A stretch of DNA of 64,000 bases from Lysinibacillus contaminans (GTDB lineage: Bacteria; Bacillota; Bacilli; Bacillales_A; Planococcaceae). The stretch lies in NCBI RefSeq assembly GCF_001278945.1, contig NZ_LGRV01000003.1, positions 1,674,001-1,738,000 on the forward strand, in the 5' to 3' direction. The notes beneath the pieces are model-generated. The model saw only the letters and a list, made by a program, of their open reading frames with translations. It was not told the DNA's origin and did no database searches. This document shows, one piece after another, positions 26,223 through 34,916 of this stretch (positions are counted from its first letter, which is position 1; every line of letters starts with the position of its first letter). The translations under genes and the position numbers were made by a program.

Positions 26223-26936
26223 TTGTTATATTTAGCTTTATTTATTGGTGTCGTTTCAATTGTAATTACGGATAAGCTTACTCAAGCTTTTAAATTATCA
26301 AGCATTTGGGGGGTGCTTGGTCAAATCAGTGCGTCACTTGTAATCATAATGGTCGGAAACCTCGAGGTTAATCATATTAGGCTAGGTAATAACTTTGAAT
26401 TAGGATATTTGACGGTTCCATTTACTTTATTACTTCTTGTAAGTTTTACAAATGTAATGAATATAGAAAAAGTGCAAAATCCTTCAATATTGCTGTTACC
26501 ATTCGTTTCTTTAGTTTTTTTCTCAATAGCAGCTTTCGTCATAGGTCATCCATTTGTTTTAATAACGGGGATTTGTTCCAGTTTAACGCTTATGTTCATT
26601 CTGCTATACGGCTATTTCACTGGTAAAGTATTTGTGGGAAGAACGCTTACTACGTCAATAGGTTTCATAATAGCCGTGCTTTCAATATCCCTCATTGAAA
26701 CATCTATTGTAACAATTTATATTCCGTTATTTACTTTAGCACTACCATTCACTTTATATTATTTAATTCAAGATAAAATTACGAATGTACAATCAATTAC
26801 AGTTAGCTTTTTAACAGCTATTTTATTTGGTGTATTAATGTACGTAGTTCCTTTTAATACAATATGGTATTTCATTGTTGGGTTAACGAGTATTTTGGTT
26901 ATCACTCAATTTTCACGTAAATTTCGCTTTATTTAG
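26223..26936 (+). CDS. Hypothetical multi-pass membrane protein
   Basis: 237 residues, seven to eight hydrophobic segments covering nearly the whole length. Start is TTG at 26223, directly after AGGAGGGGG. It starts LYLALFIGVVSIVITDKLTQ and contains FKLSSIWGVLGQISASLVIIMVGNLEV, resembling bacterial membrane proteins with a sugar-transferase-like N-terminal pattern (MraY-type 'GGLA/W' not seen). No confident family. Flanked by cassette-like repeats on both sides. Confidence 0.6.
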   Translation: MLYLALFIGVVSIVITDKLTQAFKLSSIWGVLGQISASLVIIMVGNLEVNHIRLGNNFELGYLTVPFTLLLLVSFTNVMNIEKVQNPSILLLPFVSLVFFSIAAFVIGHPFVLITGICSSLTLMFILLYGYFTGKVFVGRTLTTSIGFIIAVLSISLIETSIVTIYIPLFTLALPFTLYYLIQDKITNVQSITVSFLTAILFGVLMYVVPFNTIWYFIVGLTSILVITQFSRKFRFI

Positions 26937-26950
26937 AAACTAAACTTCTT

Positions 26951-27055
26951 ATTCAAACTAACGGGCGCTTTAGTGAAACAAGGTTTTATAACGTATACAT
27001 AACTAAACCTAATAACGTTCCCAAATCAGACTTTGCTGATTCTACAAGTAAAGCT
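26951..27055 (+). repeat. 3' cassette-like element, type 1, copy B
   Basis: Starts AAACTAACGGGCGCTTTAGTG, continues TTTATAACGTATACATAACT, AACCTAATAACGTTCCCAAATC and AGACTTTGCTGATTCTAC. It begins 15 bases after the stop of the membrane protein gene. Ordered blocks are shared with copies A and C. Confidence 0.7.
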
Positions 27056-27194
27056 TTCCAAACCAGGCTTTGAGTGCTTTTTTATTCAACTAATGGCGCA
27101 GGATAGTTGAATTAGCAAATTTAGCTGCTAGTTGTTGAAGTAGTAATTATATAGCATTGTTCAGGTAACGATGCCAGGAAATGAGGAATAACCG

Positions 27195-27719
27195 ATGTCA
27201 AAAGCGGTACTTGATAAAGCGAAGAAGATTGTAGAAGGAATCGATTTTGATATCGAATTAGCTAAAGATTGGAGTAAAGATAATTATGACAATTATTATC
27301 TTTACTTTTCACATCCAGATCCTGAAATACGAAAATATTCGCTACTTGTTTTTTTAGTGGGTCTTGGTAATTGGCAATTGGGGTCAGCTTATATCTTTAG
27401 ATCAATCAAAGAACTTAAAAAATACGAAGATTTCGATGAAAAGAAAGTGTATCTTTTTGAGGATTATGTTCAATCATTTCTCGACAATAGAGAAGACATT
27501 AAACAAGAGTTCCCACTTTTATATAATAGGTTGGTATGGTATTTACTTAGGTTAGATAATCAAAAGCGTTTTGAGTATATTTTTAGATCCGTTGATAAGC
27601 AATTATTTATTGAACTTAGACAAGTGTTAATTGAATCGGGTATTGATGCTAGCATATTGCCAAGCAACTTAAATAACATCTTAAGAGAAGTAGGAATTAT
27701 TCCTTATTTTTTAGATTAA
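27195..27719 (+). CDS. Hypothetical soluble helical protein
   Basis: 174 residues, no signal or membrane segment, mostly helical by composition with pairs such as HPDPEIRKYSLLVFLVGLGNW and LLYNRLVWYLLRL that recall alpha-solenoid (HEAT-like) units. No named family. It is a single gene between cassette-like repeats and has its own upstream leader of about 130 bases, consistent with a self-contained accessory gene such as an immunity or stress protein (guess). Confidence 0.55.
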   Translation: MSKAVLDKAKKIVEGIDFDIELAKDWSKDNYDNYYLYFSHPDPEIRKYSLLVFLVGLGNWQLGSAYIFRSIKELKKYEDFDEKKVYLFEDYVQSFLDNREDIKQEFPLLYNRLVWYLLRLDNQKRFEYIFRSVDKQLFIELRQVLIESGIDASILPSNLNNILREVGIIPYFLD

Positions 27720-27747
27720 ACATAATTTTCAAATGAGTGGCATTACT

Positions 27748-27885
27748 TATTGAACTAACGTGCGCTTCAGTGCAATAAGGATTTATAACGTATACATAAA
27801 TAAACCTAATAACGTTCCCAAATCAAAGTTTTGTAACACACTAAAAAGCCGTAAATGTTGTTAAATCAACGTTTCTCGGCTTTTC
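27748..27885 (+). repeat. 3' cassette-like element, type 1, copy A with terminator hairpin
   Basis: TTGAACTAACGTGCGCTTC, AGTGCAATAAGG, TTTATAACGTATACATAA, AACCTAATAACGTTCCCAAATC, then a hairpin AAAAGCCGTAAATGTTG / CAACGTTTxxCGGCTTTT (27844-27884) followed by CC. The most complete copy: leading block, middle block and closing stem-loop. It begins 28 bases after the gene stop. Confidence 0.75.
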
Positions 27886-28291
27886 CTATGAACATTATTT
27901 ATACAGCTTTTCATGCAGGAAACGCAAACACTTGATACATTAATATTTACACTTTTATGGCTTACCGTATAGTGTGCATAAAATCGTGTATATTTAGTAT
28001 GCCTATTTAGCATCAATTTTAACAAGCATTTTGAACATTGTCGTTGATCAGCAGTTGTTCGCTAATAGGTGTGTTATTTACAATGCTATTTAACTCGCTA
28101 TAAGATATGAAATGTTGATATATCAATAATTAAAAGGAGTCCAATTCGTTTAGAATTCGAACTACCTTTAATGTTACTTTTTTACATTTTGTACTCAACA
28201 ACCGAACCCGTTCCTTAGCAACTCAATGGTCTTTAGCTATAGCCTCAGTTAGTGATAGCTAAATATCTACATACTCTTAAAATAATCTTGA
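27886..28291. other. AT-rich gap, no supported gene
   Basis: About 400 bases between copy A of the repeat and the small membrane protein. Only scattered short frames are seen; no ribosome-site-linked ORF, no clear hairpin. Confidence 0.35.
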
Positions 28292-28486
28292 TTAGATTTT
28301 ATCGTAAAAACTACCATTAAATAGTGAAACTACATCACCGATTGCTCCTATGCAAGCGAATATGAAGTAGTAACTAGCCTTTGAAACCTCTTTATTAAAA
28401 AGTTCTTTAAATGCCTGGATAAAAAGCCGATCAAAATTAAACCAACTTAGAACCCAAGCAATAATAATAAAACTAACAATTGCCAT
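28292..28486 (-). CDS. Small membrane protein, hypothetical
   Basis: 64 residues with two hydrophobic segments (about 2-16 and 38-55) and a basic loop between them. GGAGGG precedes the ATG by ten bases. No family is recognised. It stands alone on the minus strand. Confidence 0.5.
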   Translation of the reverse strand: MAIVSFIIIAWVLSWFNFDRLFIQAFKELFNKEVSKASYYFIFACIGAIGDVVSLFNGSFYDKI

Positions 28487-28575
28487 TCTATTTTAACCCT
28501 CCAACAAGTTCTCTGACTTCTGCAACTGTAACAAAGAATAGTTATATTATATAGGACTTTTCAACATGCGAAAGA

Positions 28576-28646
28576 TTCGAACTAAAATGCGCTGTTAGCA
28601 AAAGAAGCTATTGCTCTAATTGAATAATTGCCTCCTTTAGTTTAAG
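28576..28646 (+). repeat. 3' cassette-like element, type 2, copy F
   Basis: TCGAACTAAAATGCG, AAAAGAAGCTATTGCTCTAA, TTGAATAATTGCCTCC, TTTAGTTTAA. It aligns over its whole ~70 bases with the element at 57735: same length, same imperfect-palindrome layout (GAACTAA at one end, TTAGTTTAA or CGTTGAA at the other). Confidence 0.6.
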
Positions 28647-28681
28647 TACAATATTTAACAATCTTGCTTCTTTTGAAAAAT

Positions 28682-28718
28682 AAAAAAAGGGAACACCTTC
28701 TACCCAGGAAGTTCCCTT
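28682..28718 (-). terminator. Terminator after the CwlJ-like gene
   Basis: AAAGGGAAC / GTTCCCTTT with inner CCTTC / GGAAG pairing; the minus strand continues into TTTTTT. It is 128 bases after the stop. Confidence 0.75.
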
Positions 28719-28846
28719 TAATTATTTCGTGAGAAAAAAGTACACCACAACAACATTTGAGAAAAATAGGCTATGGATAGGATTGGAAGCTATTTTTCAA
28801 CTGATAACTATTCCATTACCAGAATTAATAATAGCTCCTAAACAAC

Positions 28847-29287
28847 CTAACCGTTATAAACACTTTCACATGTTCCAGCTGCTGGTTCATAAAAACAATG
28901 ATTTTTAAATTGACCGGTAAAAGGTTGATTGTACCATGTTGGAGGACAAGGAGCATATGGATTAAAATACCAAAGGGCATATTTCGCTGGATGTTGTCTC
29001 CAATAATCCAAATTCATTTTGGCTAATCTTTTTTCAGAAGATCTCGCTCTTTGATAAAATAAATTCCCCTTTTGAACAGCTTCAAAAGAATAATTTCCAC
29101 CTTGTACCTGATAAATGACATCTTCAATTGTTCTTACATCTTCAAAGTCTACACAATCTGCTACAGCACGATTAACAATTACATTGCCTACATATAACAT
29201 CCCTTGTTGTCCTTCACCCTCGGCTTCCGCTCTCATCATTCTTGCCATCAAATCAACATCTGCATCTCGGTATTTAACTCTTGGCAT
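28847..29287 (-). CDS. cwlJ: CwlJ-like spore cortex-lytic enzyme
   Basis: 146 residues, the usual CwlJ length. The Hydrolase_2 (SleB/CwlJ) domain covers nearly all of it: LMARMMRAEAEGEGQQGMLYVGNVIVNRAV (catalytic-type Glu residues), the central FYQRAR, and the Cys-bearing tail ALWYFNPYAPCPPTWYNQPFTGQFKNHCFYEP. Such enzymes degrade muramic-lactam cortex peptidoglycan during germination. There is no signal peptide, as in CwlJ, which is made in the mother cell. GAGGTGA precedes the ATG. No gerQ partner is adjacent. This gene is the best evidence that the host makes endospores. Confidence 0.88.
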   Translation of the reverse strand: MPRVKYRDADVDLMARMMRAEAEGEGQQGMLYVGNVIVNRAVADCVDFEDVRTIEDVIYQVQGGNYSFEAVQKGNLFYQRARSSEKRLAKMNLDYWRQHPAKYALWYFNPYAPCPPTWYNQPFTGQFKNHCFYEPAAGTCESVYNG

Positions 29288-29400
29288 TTATTCACCTCAA
29301 ACATATAGTATGAAAGAAAGCCTACATTGATGTAATTGTTTATAAAGATAAATTTAAGCCTTTCCCCAAGTGATCCGTTCTCAAATTCAAATTTTGCTGT

Positions 29401-29967
29401 CTAGACCCTTAGCGAGCCACGGAAGCCCCTTGCAGCATAGTAGGATTCTGCCCCATTATGGTACACAAAGACCATGTCGTAACGACGGTCACAAAAGATA
29501 GCCCCGCCGAGTTTTCTAATATTAGCAGGTGTTTGCACCCAGCTCGACGTTTTCAAATCGAAATTCCCAAGTTTCTGCAGCTCCCGGTATTGCTCTTCCG
29601 TTAAAAGTTCAATGCCCATGGCAGTCGCCATATCAATAGCGTTATTTTCTGGTTTGTGTTGTTTCCTTGACTCCAGTGCTTCACGGTCGTAGCAAACACT
29701 TCTGCGACCTTTAGGACTTTCCGCTGAACAATCATAAAAAATGTATTCGTCCGTCTTTTTATCATGGCCAACAACATCTGGTTCACCGCCAGTCCCTTCC
29801 ATTTCATTGAGCGACCACAGTTTTTCTGGATTAGCTTCGAGCATAGCTTGTACTTTAGCCCATTCAAGATCTTTATGGCGGTCCATATTTTTCTCAAAAC
29901 GGGCTTTCAATGTTCTGAGTAGCTCCTCACGTTGTTCTAGTGACAACTCCTTATTACTCTTTGTCAT
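29401..29967 (-). CDS. DUF4256 family protein
   Basis: 188 residues from ATG 29967, which follows AAGGAGG; an in-frame ATG at 29997 precedes the ribosome site itself and is unlikely. The DUF4256 pattern is seen: LWSLNEMEGTGGEPDVVGHD, EYIFYDCSAESPKGRRSVCYDREALESRK, DMATAMGIELLTEEQYRELQ, TSSWVQTPANIRKLGGAIFCDRRYDMVFVYHNGAESYYAARGFRG, listed here in separate words. The family is cytoplasmic and uncharacterised. Stands alone. Confidence 0.85.
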   Translation of the reverse strand: MTKSNKELSLEQREELLRTLKARFEKNMDRHKDLEWAKVQAMLEANPEKLWSLNEMEGTGGEPDVVGHDKKTDEYIFYDCSAESPKGRRSVCYDREALESRKQHKPENNAIDMATAMGIELLTEEQYRELQKLGNFDLKTSSWVQTPANIRKLGGAIFCDRRYDMVFVYHNGAESYYAARGFRGSLRV

Positions 29968-30049
29968 ATTAGTTTCCTCCTTGTTGTTTTTACTCATAAT
30001 GGTTTAAGGTCTATACTGTCTAGTTCGAACAAGAAGCCATTTGCCTCCG

Positions 30050-30244
30050 TTAGCACCATAACAGAAGTATATTTCCTTCAATTTCCATATTATTTCCTTG
30101 TAAATTCCAATGGTCACTACCACCATTTAACGTATTCACTTGAATTTACTTTTCTTTAACATTGGATACTTCCTCAGATACACATCCTGTAATAAGTATC
30201 AGTAAAAGCAGTGTAATAATTAATAATATAGCTCTATTTTTCAA
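30050..30244 (-). pseudogene. Lipoprotein gene with internal stop
   Basis: From TTG 30244 the frame reads a lipoprotein signal with lipobox I-T-G-C, V-S-E-E-V-S-N-V-K-E-K, then TAA at codon 33, and continues in the same frame with VNTLNGGSDHWNLQGNNMEIEG to a second stop. One point nonsense would explain it. The family is the small 'NGxSDxW' lipoprotein type by look only. Confidence 0.45.
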
Positions 30245-30280
30245 AAACTACATTTTCTTTTTTATTGTAGCATATCGTTC

Positions 30281-30335
30281 TTCAACTAACCTCGTTCGTT
30301 GAAGAACAACAAGCTTTTAGAAAACAGCCTTTAAT
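30281..30335 (+). repeat. Degenerate 3' cassette-like element
   Basis: GTTCTTCAACTAACCTCG directly joined to TTCGTTGAAGAAC, an almost perfect palindrome: the two ends of a type 2 element with the middle deleted. Followed by the AAACAGCCTTTAA motif that also occurs at 4241, 51463 and 56521. Confidence 0.5.
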
Positions 30336-30477
30336 TTCCATTAGATGAATTTTAAAAAATTATTTTCAACTTTATGTCCCCTTTCCTGCCCTAAATCCTT
30401 ATATAACTAATGAAATGAAAAATGCGTCGGATTGCATTTCTCGTTTCATAAACCAACACAAAGGGGATATGAATCTT

Positions 30478-31412
30478 ATGAACTTACTTATTAACGAATC
30501 ACCACTACAGGTATTGCCATCACTCGCGATAAAAGTCGGCTTAAATCAAGCGCTCGTTTTGCAGCAAATGTACTATTGGCTCAGGATTTCTAAAAACATT
30601 CGAGATGGACATAAGTGGGTCTATAAAACGCTGGAGGATTGGCATAAGGAGTTTCCATTCTGGTCAAAAAGTACACTAGAACGCATAATTCGTAAATTGG
30701 AGGAAGAGCAATTAATCGTGGTAGGTAATTACAATCGCCTGAAAATGGATCGCACAAAATGGTATCGGTTAAATCACGAAGCCATCGATTTGCTATGTAC
30801 TGGGCACTGTTCTCAAAATGAGGATATGCAAAACGTAGAAATGACGGATTCTAAGAATGCAACTTGCACACCTCCATCTCAGCAAAATGACGAAATCGTT
30901 GTCGGCAATTTGACGACACCAATACCCATAAATTACACAGAAAATACAACAGAGAATACATCATTAGATTTTCATCCTGGAGAAGAAAAATGCTCACGTG
31001 CTACAGCCTTTCAATTTTATGAGGAAAATGGATTTGGCTTACTTAATCCGTATGTAGCTGAAAAATAGGGGCTTGGATTGATGACTTAAACGAGGAATTA
31101 ATACTATTCGCCATGAAAACAGCGATTGAAAACAATGTACCAAAATGGAACTATGTTGAATCTGTGTTACGTGATTGGCAGCACCGTCAACTAAAATCAG
31201 TCGCAGATGCCAAAGCCTATAAACAATCTTTTAAAGCTAAAAAGCAAGCTCCGCGCACCCAAGGACGTACAGAAATCGTCCCAGACTGGTTTCACAAACG
31301 CCAAGCAAAACTAACATCCGTAGAGGCTCCGCTCAACGTCAACTTTGAGACAGAACGTTTGAAAATTCTTGAGAAACTGAAAGGATCTAGTTCGCAAACA
31401 ATAAAAACATAG
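30478..31412 (+). pseudogene. Phage-type DnaD-domain replication protein, frameshifted
   Basis: The first frame (30478-31068) opens MNLLINESPLQVLPSLAIKVGLNQALVLQQ and has the winged-helix pattern of phage replisome organisers; it ends in PYVAEK then TAG in an A5 run. Adding one A restores IGAWIDDLNEELILFAMKTAIEN-NVPKWNYVESVLRDW, the DnaD C-terminal domain, which continues to 31412. Start 30478 has GGGG at usable spacing; an upstream ATG (30415) lacks one. Loss of one A in a homopolymer splits the gene. Origin from a prophage or plasmid is likely. Confidence 0.8.
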
Positions 31413-31474
31413 ACACTTACGGATCTTTGCCAAAACATGTCCTTGACTTAAAAAAAAGCCTACTATATGTATAA

Positions 31475-31601
31475 GCACATGGAACGGAAGGCGGCGACTC
31501 CTGCGGGATAAGCGTGAATCTTGAGACCCCGCACGAAGCGCAGCGAAGGAGGAGGCTCAAGCCACGCCCGCGGAAAGCGTCCGCCTGGAGTGGAATGTGC
31601 T
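31475..31601 (+). repeat. Dispersed GC-rich repeat R1, copy d
   Basis: Bounded by AGCACATG / ATGTGCT; internal GGAAGGCGGCGACTCCTGCG, GAGACCCCGCACGAAGCG, GAGGAGGCTCAAG and CCCGCGGAAAGCGTCCGCC. Best preserved copy. It fills most of the gap 31413-31732 after the DnaD remnant. Confidence 0.85.
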
Positions 31602-31732
31602 GTCAAGTACAGATTTTGGTGTAGAGCCACATTTACTTTGCATCATGTAACTTTGAAATAATAAAAATCGTTCAACAAGTAAAGCGTTAACCCCGTTGGA
31701 TCAACGCATACTGAATGTAGATGCTTTCATGC

Positions 31733-32122
31733 CTACTTATTGATTAGTTCTGTTCCATATGAATTATCAATTGCACAAAGCCATTCGCCTTGTGCATTTT
31801 TCTTAAACACATATGTTGCTCTTCTATCCATCGAGAATTCCACTTCTTCTTTATCTGCATCAAGTAATGTTTGCGATATAACTAACGCCGTATCGCCCGC
31901 TTCTAAAATATGCATTTCCCCTTGCGTTGGCACGATACTGTTATTAAAGTATTGTGCAATTTTTATAAATGCACTTTTGATTTCATCTTTGCCCCGTGCA
32001 ATCATTCCAGGTTTTACAACTAAAATTGCATCGTCCGTATAATAATTCATCAATGTATCAAAATCTTCTTGCTTTATCGCAAGATCACATTTTTTAATTA
32101 ACTCTTTTAATTCATGTTCCAT
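31733..32122 (-). CDS. SnoaL/NTF2-like (DUF4440) protein
   Basis: 129 residues, single NTF2-like cone fold: [41 protein letters not shown] is the helix-strand start of SgcJ/EcaC-type proteins, ending with [19 protein letters not shown]. Members bind or convert small molecules; most are uncharacterised. AGGAGGAAG precedes the ATG. Stands alone. Confidence 0.85.
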   Translation of the reverse strand: MEHELKELIKKCDLAIKQEDFDTLMNYYTDDAILVVKPGMIARGKDEIKSAFIKIAQYFNNSIVPTQGEMHILEAGDTALVISQTLLDADKEEVEFSMDRRATYVFKKNAQGEWLCAIDNSYGTELINK

Positions 32123-32349
32123 CGTATCTTCCTCCTAATTGATTAATTATATAGTATTAATGTCAATTGCAATGATTCTTCTTAAATCTCACTCATCATT
32201 ATCGAAAGGTAATCACGGCAAATGCCAGCAACACCAGTGTTACCATAATTAAGTTTTTTGTCCAAACAAAAATTTCTTTGTTGGCTATGAACAAAAACAT
32301 ACAACATTACATAATATAGAAATGAATTATTTAATAAAAGGATGATGGT

Positions 32350-32478
32350 GTGAATATTTCTGTTGCAAGACCTGGTACCCTCCCTCATGGTGGGGAGTTA
32401 ACTGACGGCTTGGACATAGATCGTTGGGAAAATGACGGTGGTAGAAGTCTTAGTACAAGACAAAAAATATGGATTTAA
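32350..32478 (+). CDS. 42-residue micro-ORF, soluble
   Basis: GTG start at 32350, seven bases after AAAGGA. The peptide (M-N-I-S-V-A-R-P-G-T-L-P-H-G-G-E-L..., then DIDRWENDGGRSLSTRQKIWI) is hydrophilic, proline and glycine rich at the start, and reads like a real protein rather than noise. A hairpin follows at once. The opposite-strand frame has no ribosome site. No family is recognised. Confidence 0.5.
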   Translation: MNISVARPGTLPHGGELTDGLDIDRWENDGGRSLSTRQKIWI

Positions 32479-32504
32479 GGGGAGGCGACCTGTCTCCCTT
32501 TAAA
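32474..32504 (+). terminator. Terminator of the 42-residue micro-ORF
   Basis: TTTAAGGGGAG / CTCCCTTTAAA with one wobble pair and an 8-9 base loop, overlapping the stop codon of the micro-ORF. Confidence 0.6.
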
Positions 32505-32531
32505 TCTTTGTACATACATGAATCAGCCATC

Positions 32532-32846
32532 CTACTTTGCTGTTCTGTCACAATATACAATCATAGTAATTGCATTTAAAAGGACAGTAACGATGAGAAG
32601 AACTGAAGCTACAGACGCCACAGCATCCGTTGTGTCCATAAGTGCAGACCAATCTTCAATCTTTACTAGATGATTGTTATAGAAAATTTGGAAACATAGC
32701 GAAACAGCACAAGCACTGATGCTCAAAATGGCTAGAGTGCCCCAATTCTTATGGTCATGTTTTTTATATTGCATTAGATTAACAATAGGAAGGATCCAAG
32801 CAATTAATCCAAGTACCAAGCTTCCAATATTAAGCCAATCCACCAT
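32532..32846 (-). CDS. Small three-helix membrane protein
   Basis: 104 residues, hydrophobic segments at about 5-25, 38-55 and 75-97, and a conserved-looking NLMQYKKHDHKNWGTLAILSIS loop. AAAGGGGG precedes the ATG. Hypothetical membrane protein of a type frequent in Bacillales; function unknown. A degenerate cassette-like motif (CTGCTCCGTTAGTAGAGCA) lies 30 bases upstream. Confidence 0.6.
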   Translation of the reverse strand: MVDWLNIGSLVLGLIAWILPIVNLMQYKKHDHKNWGTLAILSISACAVSLCFQIFYNNHLVKIEDWSALMDTTDAVASVASVLLIVTVLLNAITMIVYCDRTAK

Positions 32847-32917
32847 ATCTAAACCCCCTTTGTATTTTGTGTTGCTTCATTTTTGTTAAACACCCTGCTC
32901 CGTTAGTAGAGCACCTT

Positions 32918-34240
32918 TTAGTTCTTTTTGACGACAAGGTTTAAAACAAGAGCATAACCAAAAACTATAACAGTACATCCCAATAAAGCTAGAGCTACCA
33001 TTCCAAGTCCAATCCCGATCCAAGGATCAACCATAACGACTACCATAATAGTACTGATAAATACGAGAACTGTAAGTAATAGACTAGCTATAGCGGGCAC
33101 ATAACTTTTTCTTTTAGAATGATATTGCTGTAGATAGGTAATTAATAAACCAATCATGATTATATATAAAACCGCAATTGTAATTCCGTTTACGAGCTGG
33201 TTTACTCCTTTTATTAACCAATTACTAGAAACTCGAGGAGATATAGACAATTCAATAGGTTGTAAATCACTAGTTTCAAGGTCTAGTACGTAAAGATCAT
33301 TTTTTGCAGGGTCGTCTGGCCAATTCGTATATTGTAAAAATGCTATTTGATTTTCATGATGTAGAAATCTTGGAGAAACCACAGATGAATTAAGATCTGT
33401 CAGCCTTTTCGGTTGCCGCTCGTCGATATCTATTAAAAAGAGCTCATACTCAAAAAGAGAGCTATCTTGTGATTCTTCTGAAACAGCAGTGTAAGCCAGT
33501 TTTTCCTCATTTGGTGACAATCGATAATTGTAGCTATCATTTGGCAGCACTTCTGAAAATGCCGCTTCTTTTTCATCACCGTTTTCAAGTGAAAATGAAT
33601 TGATTTTATCTTTATGACCGTCGAACAAGCTATAATATAATGCTTTTCCATCAGCTGAAATAGAAAGTGAATTCATGTAAAAATAATCTTTAGCGGTCAA
33701 TTGTTTTCTATTTTCGCCATTTATATTAATACTATACAAATATGAACCCTCTGTCATTTCCCCTTCTGATTTTTTTAAATTTCCCGACGACTCACCTATG
33801 TAATAGATGGTTTCACCTGTAGATGAAAAAACCGCTTCGGAAACATGAACGTTGTTTGATGTTATTTGCTTCTGTTGACTGCCATCCTGATTGGCTACAT
33901 AAAGGGAATTTACCCTATCTGAATTTTTAGATAAATATAATATTTTGGTTCCATCATGGGAATATTTCGGAGCATGATGTCGTTCTGTTTCAGAACTAGT
34001 TAATTGCCTAACGTCTGTACCGTCCCTATTCGCTCTATAAATTCCTTCTTTCCCATCTACGTAATAGGGAAAAAGGAAATGTTGATCATCAGGGGAAATT
34101 TCAAATTCTTCTCCTATACCAGTGTAATACTTATAAGGGTCGTCATCCCGCAATAAAGCATATGTTATGGTGCTAACTAACAAAAAAGCTGTAGCCACTA
34201 TAAAGGAAATAAGAAGTCTTCTTTTTTTCGAACTCTCCAT
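32918..34240 (-). CDS. TolB-like beta-propeller (PD40) membrane protein
   Basis: 440 residues. One N-terminal hydrophobic segment (about 8-28), then five or six WD40/PD40 repeats with the pattern GIYRANRDGTDVRQLTSSE, APKYSHDGTKILYLS, LYVANQDGSQQKQITSN, YLYSININGENRKQLTA (about 40-330), and about four membrane helices at the C-terminus (340-435). Propeller faces the outside and probably binds a protein or carbohydrate partner. AAAGGGGGA precedes the ATG. The combination of an exported TolB-type propeller with a polytopic tail is less common. Confidence 0.8.
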   Translation of the reverse strand: MESSKKRRLLISFIVATAFLLVSTITYALLRDDDPYKYYTGIGEEFEISPDDQHFLFPYYVDGKEGIYRANRDGTDVRQLTSSETERHHAPKYSHDGTKILYLSKNSDRVNSLYVANQDGSQQKQITSNNVHVSEAVFSSTGETIYYIGESSGNLKKSEGEMTEGSYLYSININGENRKQLTAKDYFYMNSLSISADGKALYYSLFDGHKDKINSFSLENGDEKEAAFSEVLPNDSYNYRLSPNEEKLAYTAVSEESQDSSLFEYELFLIDIDERQPKRLTDLNSSVVSPRFLHHENQIAFLQYTNWPDDPAKNDLYVLDLETSDLQPIELSISPRVSSNWLIKGVNQLVNGITIAVLYIIMIGLLITYLQQYHSKRKSYVPAIASLLLTVLVFISTIMVVVMVDPWIGIGLGMVALALLGCTVIVFGYALVLNLVVKKN

Positions 34241-34386
34241 TCCAAGTCCCCCTTTAGATAATATAAAAATGCGAAAAATGTACGTTTGTTTTTCCAGCCT
34301 TATGATTTTTCATTCATTACGTTTGACGGAAATAATTGACAAAGGTTTCGAACTTGAATGTACTCTTTCATGAACCCACTGTATAT

Positions 34387-34422
34387 TACGAAAGAAGCGA
34401 CTGTTCTTTTGAAACAATCGCC
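34387..34422 (+). repeat. Partial type 2 cassette-like element
   Basis: ACGAAAGAAGCGACTGTTCT, TTTGAAACAATCGCC: matches the central block of the elements at 57735 and 28576; the ends are lost. Confidence 0.4.
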
Positions 34423-34440
34423 ACTTGTATTTATTACTTT

Positions 34441-34749
34441 TCAATTCTTAGGAAAAATTCCTGATGTAAATCTATGTAATGTTTTTCTTAATGGCCACTG
34501 GCATAAAGATAGTATGATGAATATAAACATAGTGAAAACTACTAATTGTAGAAAACGATTTGTAAATTGTCCGGCAATCCAATTGCCTCCAAAGTAAATA
34601 CAAATAAATATAAATAGTATTGTAAAGATATAGGTAATAGCAGCGAGAATACACTGTTTGGCTGTTAATTGCTTTATCGATTTTTTATTTTTGTAAATAA
34701 GATTGATTGCTACGACTATACAGTACGTCATAATAATAAAATTAAACAT
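34441..34749 (-). CDS. Small membrane protein, hypothetical
   Basis: 102 residues with three hydrophobic segments (about 3-18, 32-55 and 66-84) and basic ends. GGGAAGGGG precedes the ATG. The gene lies beside an element with the cassette-like pattern. No family is recognised. Confidence 0.55.
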   Translation of the reverse strand: MFNFIIMTYCIVVAINLIYKNKKSIKQLTAKQCILAAITYIFTILFIFICIYFGGNWIAGQFTNRFLQLVVFTMFIFIILSLCQWPLRKTLHRFTSGIFPKN

Positions 34750-34916
34750 ACAAATCCCCTTCCCTGAAAAATCCCCTCTACTATATACGGAATATATTAA
34801 TATAAGATTCGAAAAATTCCATTGTTTAACTAATCAACTATCGAAACAGCCATAACTACCAACAATCGGCAATTTGCACAATAAATAGTTATACTTGAAG
34901 AAGGGAGTGGTAAATT

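Noticed and set aside
26033-27885. Classical integron
   Set aside because: No integrase gene and canonical GTTRRRY/RYYYAAC cores not clearly present, so only 'cassette-like' is claimed.
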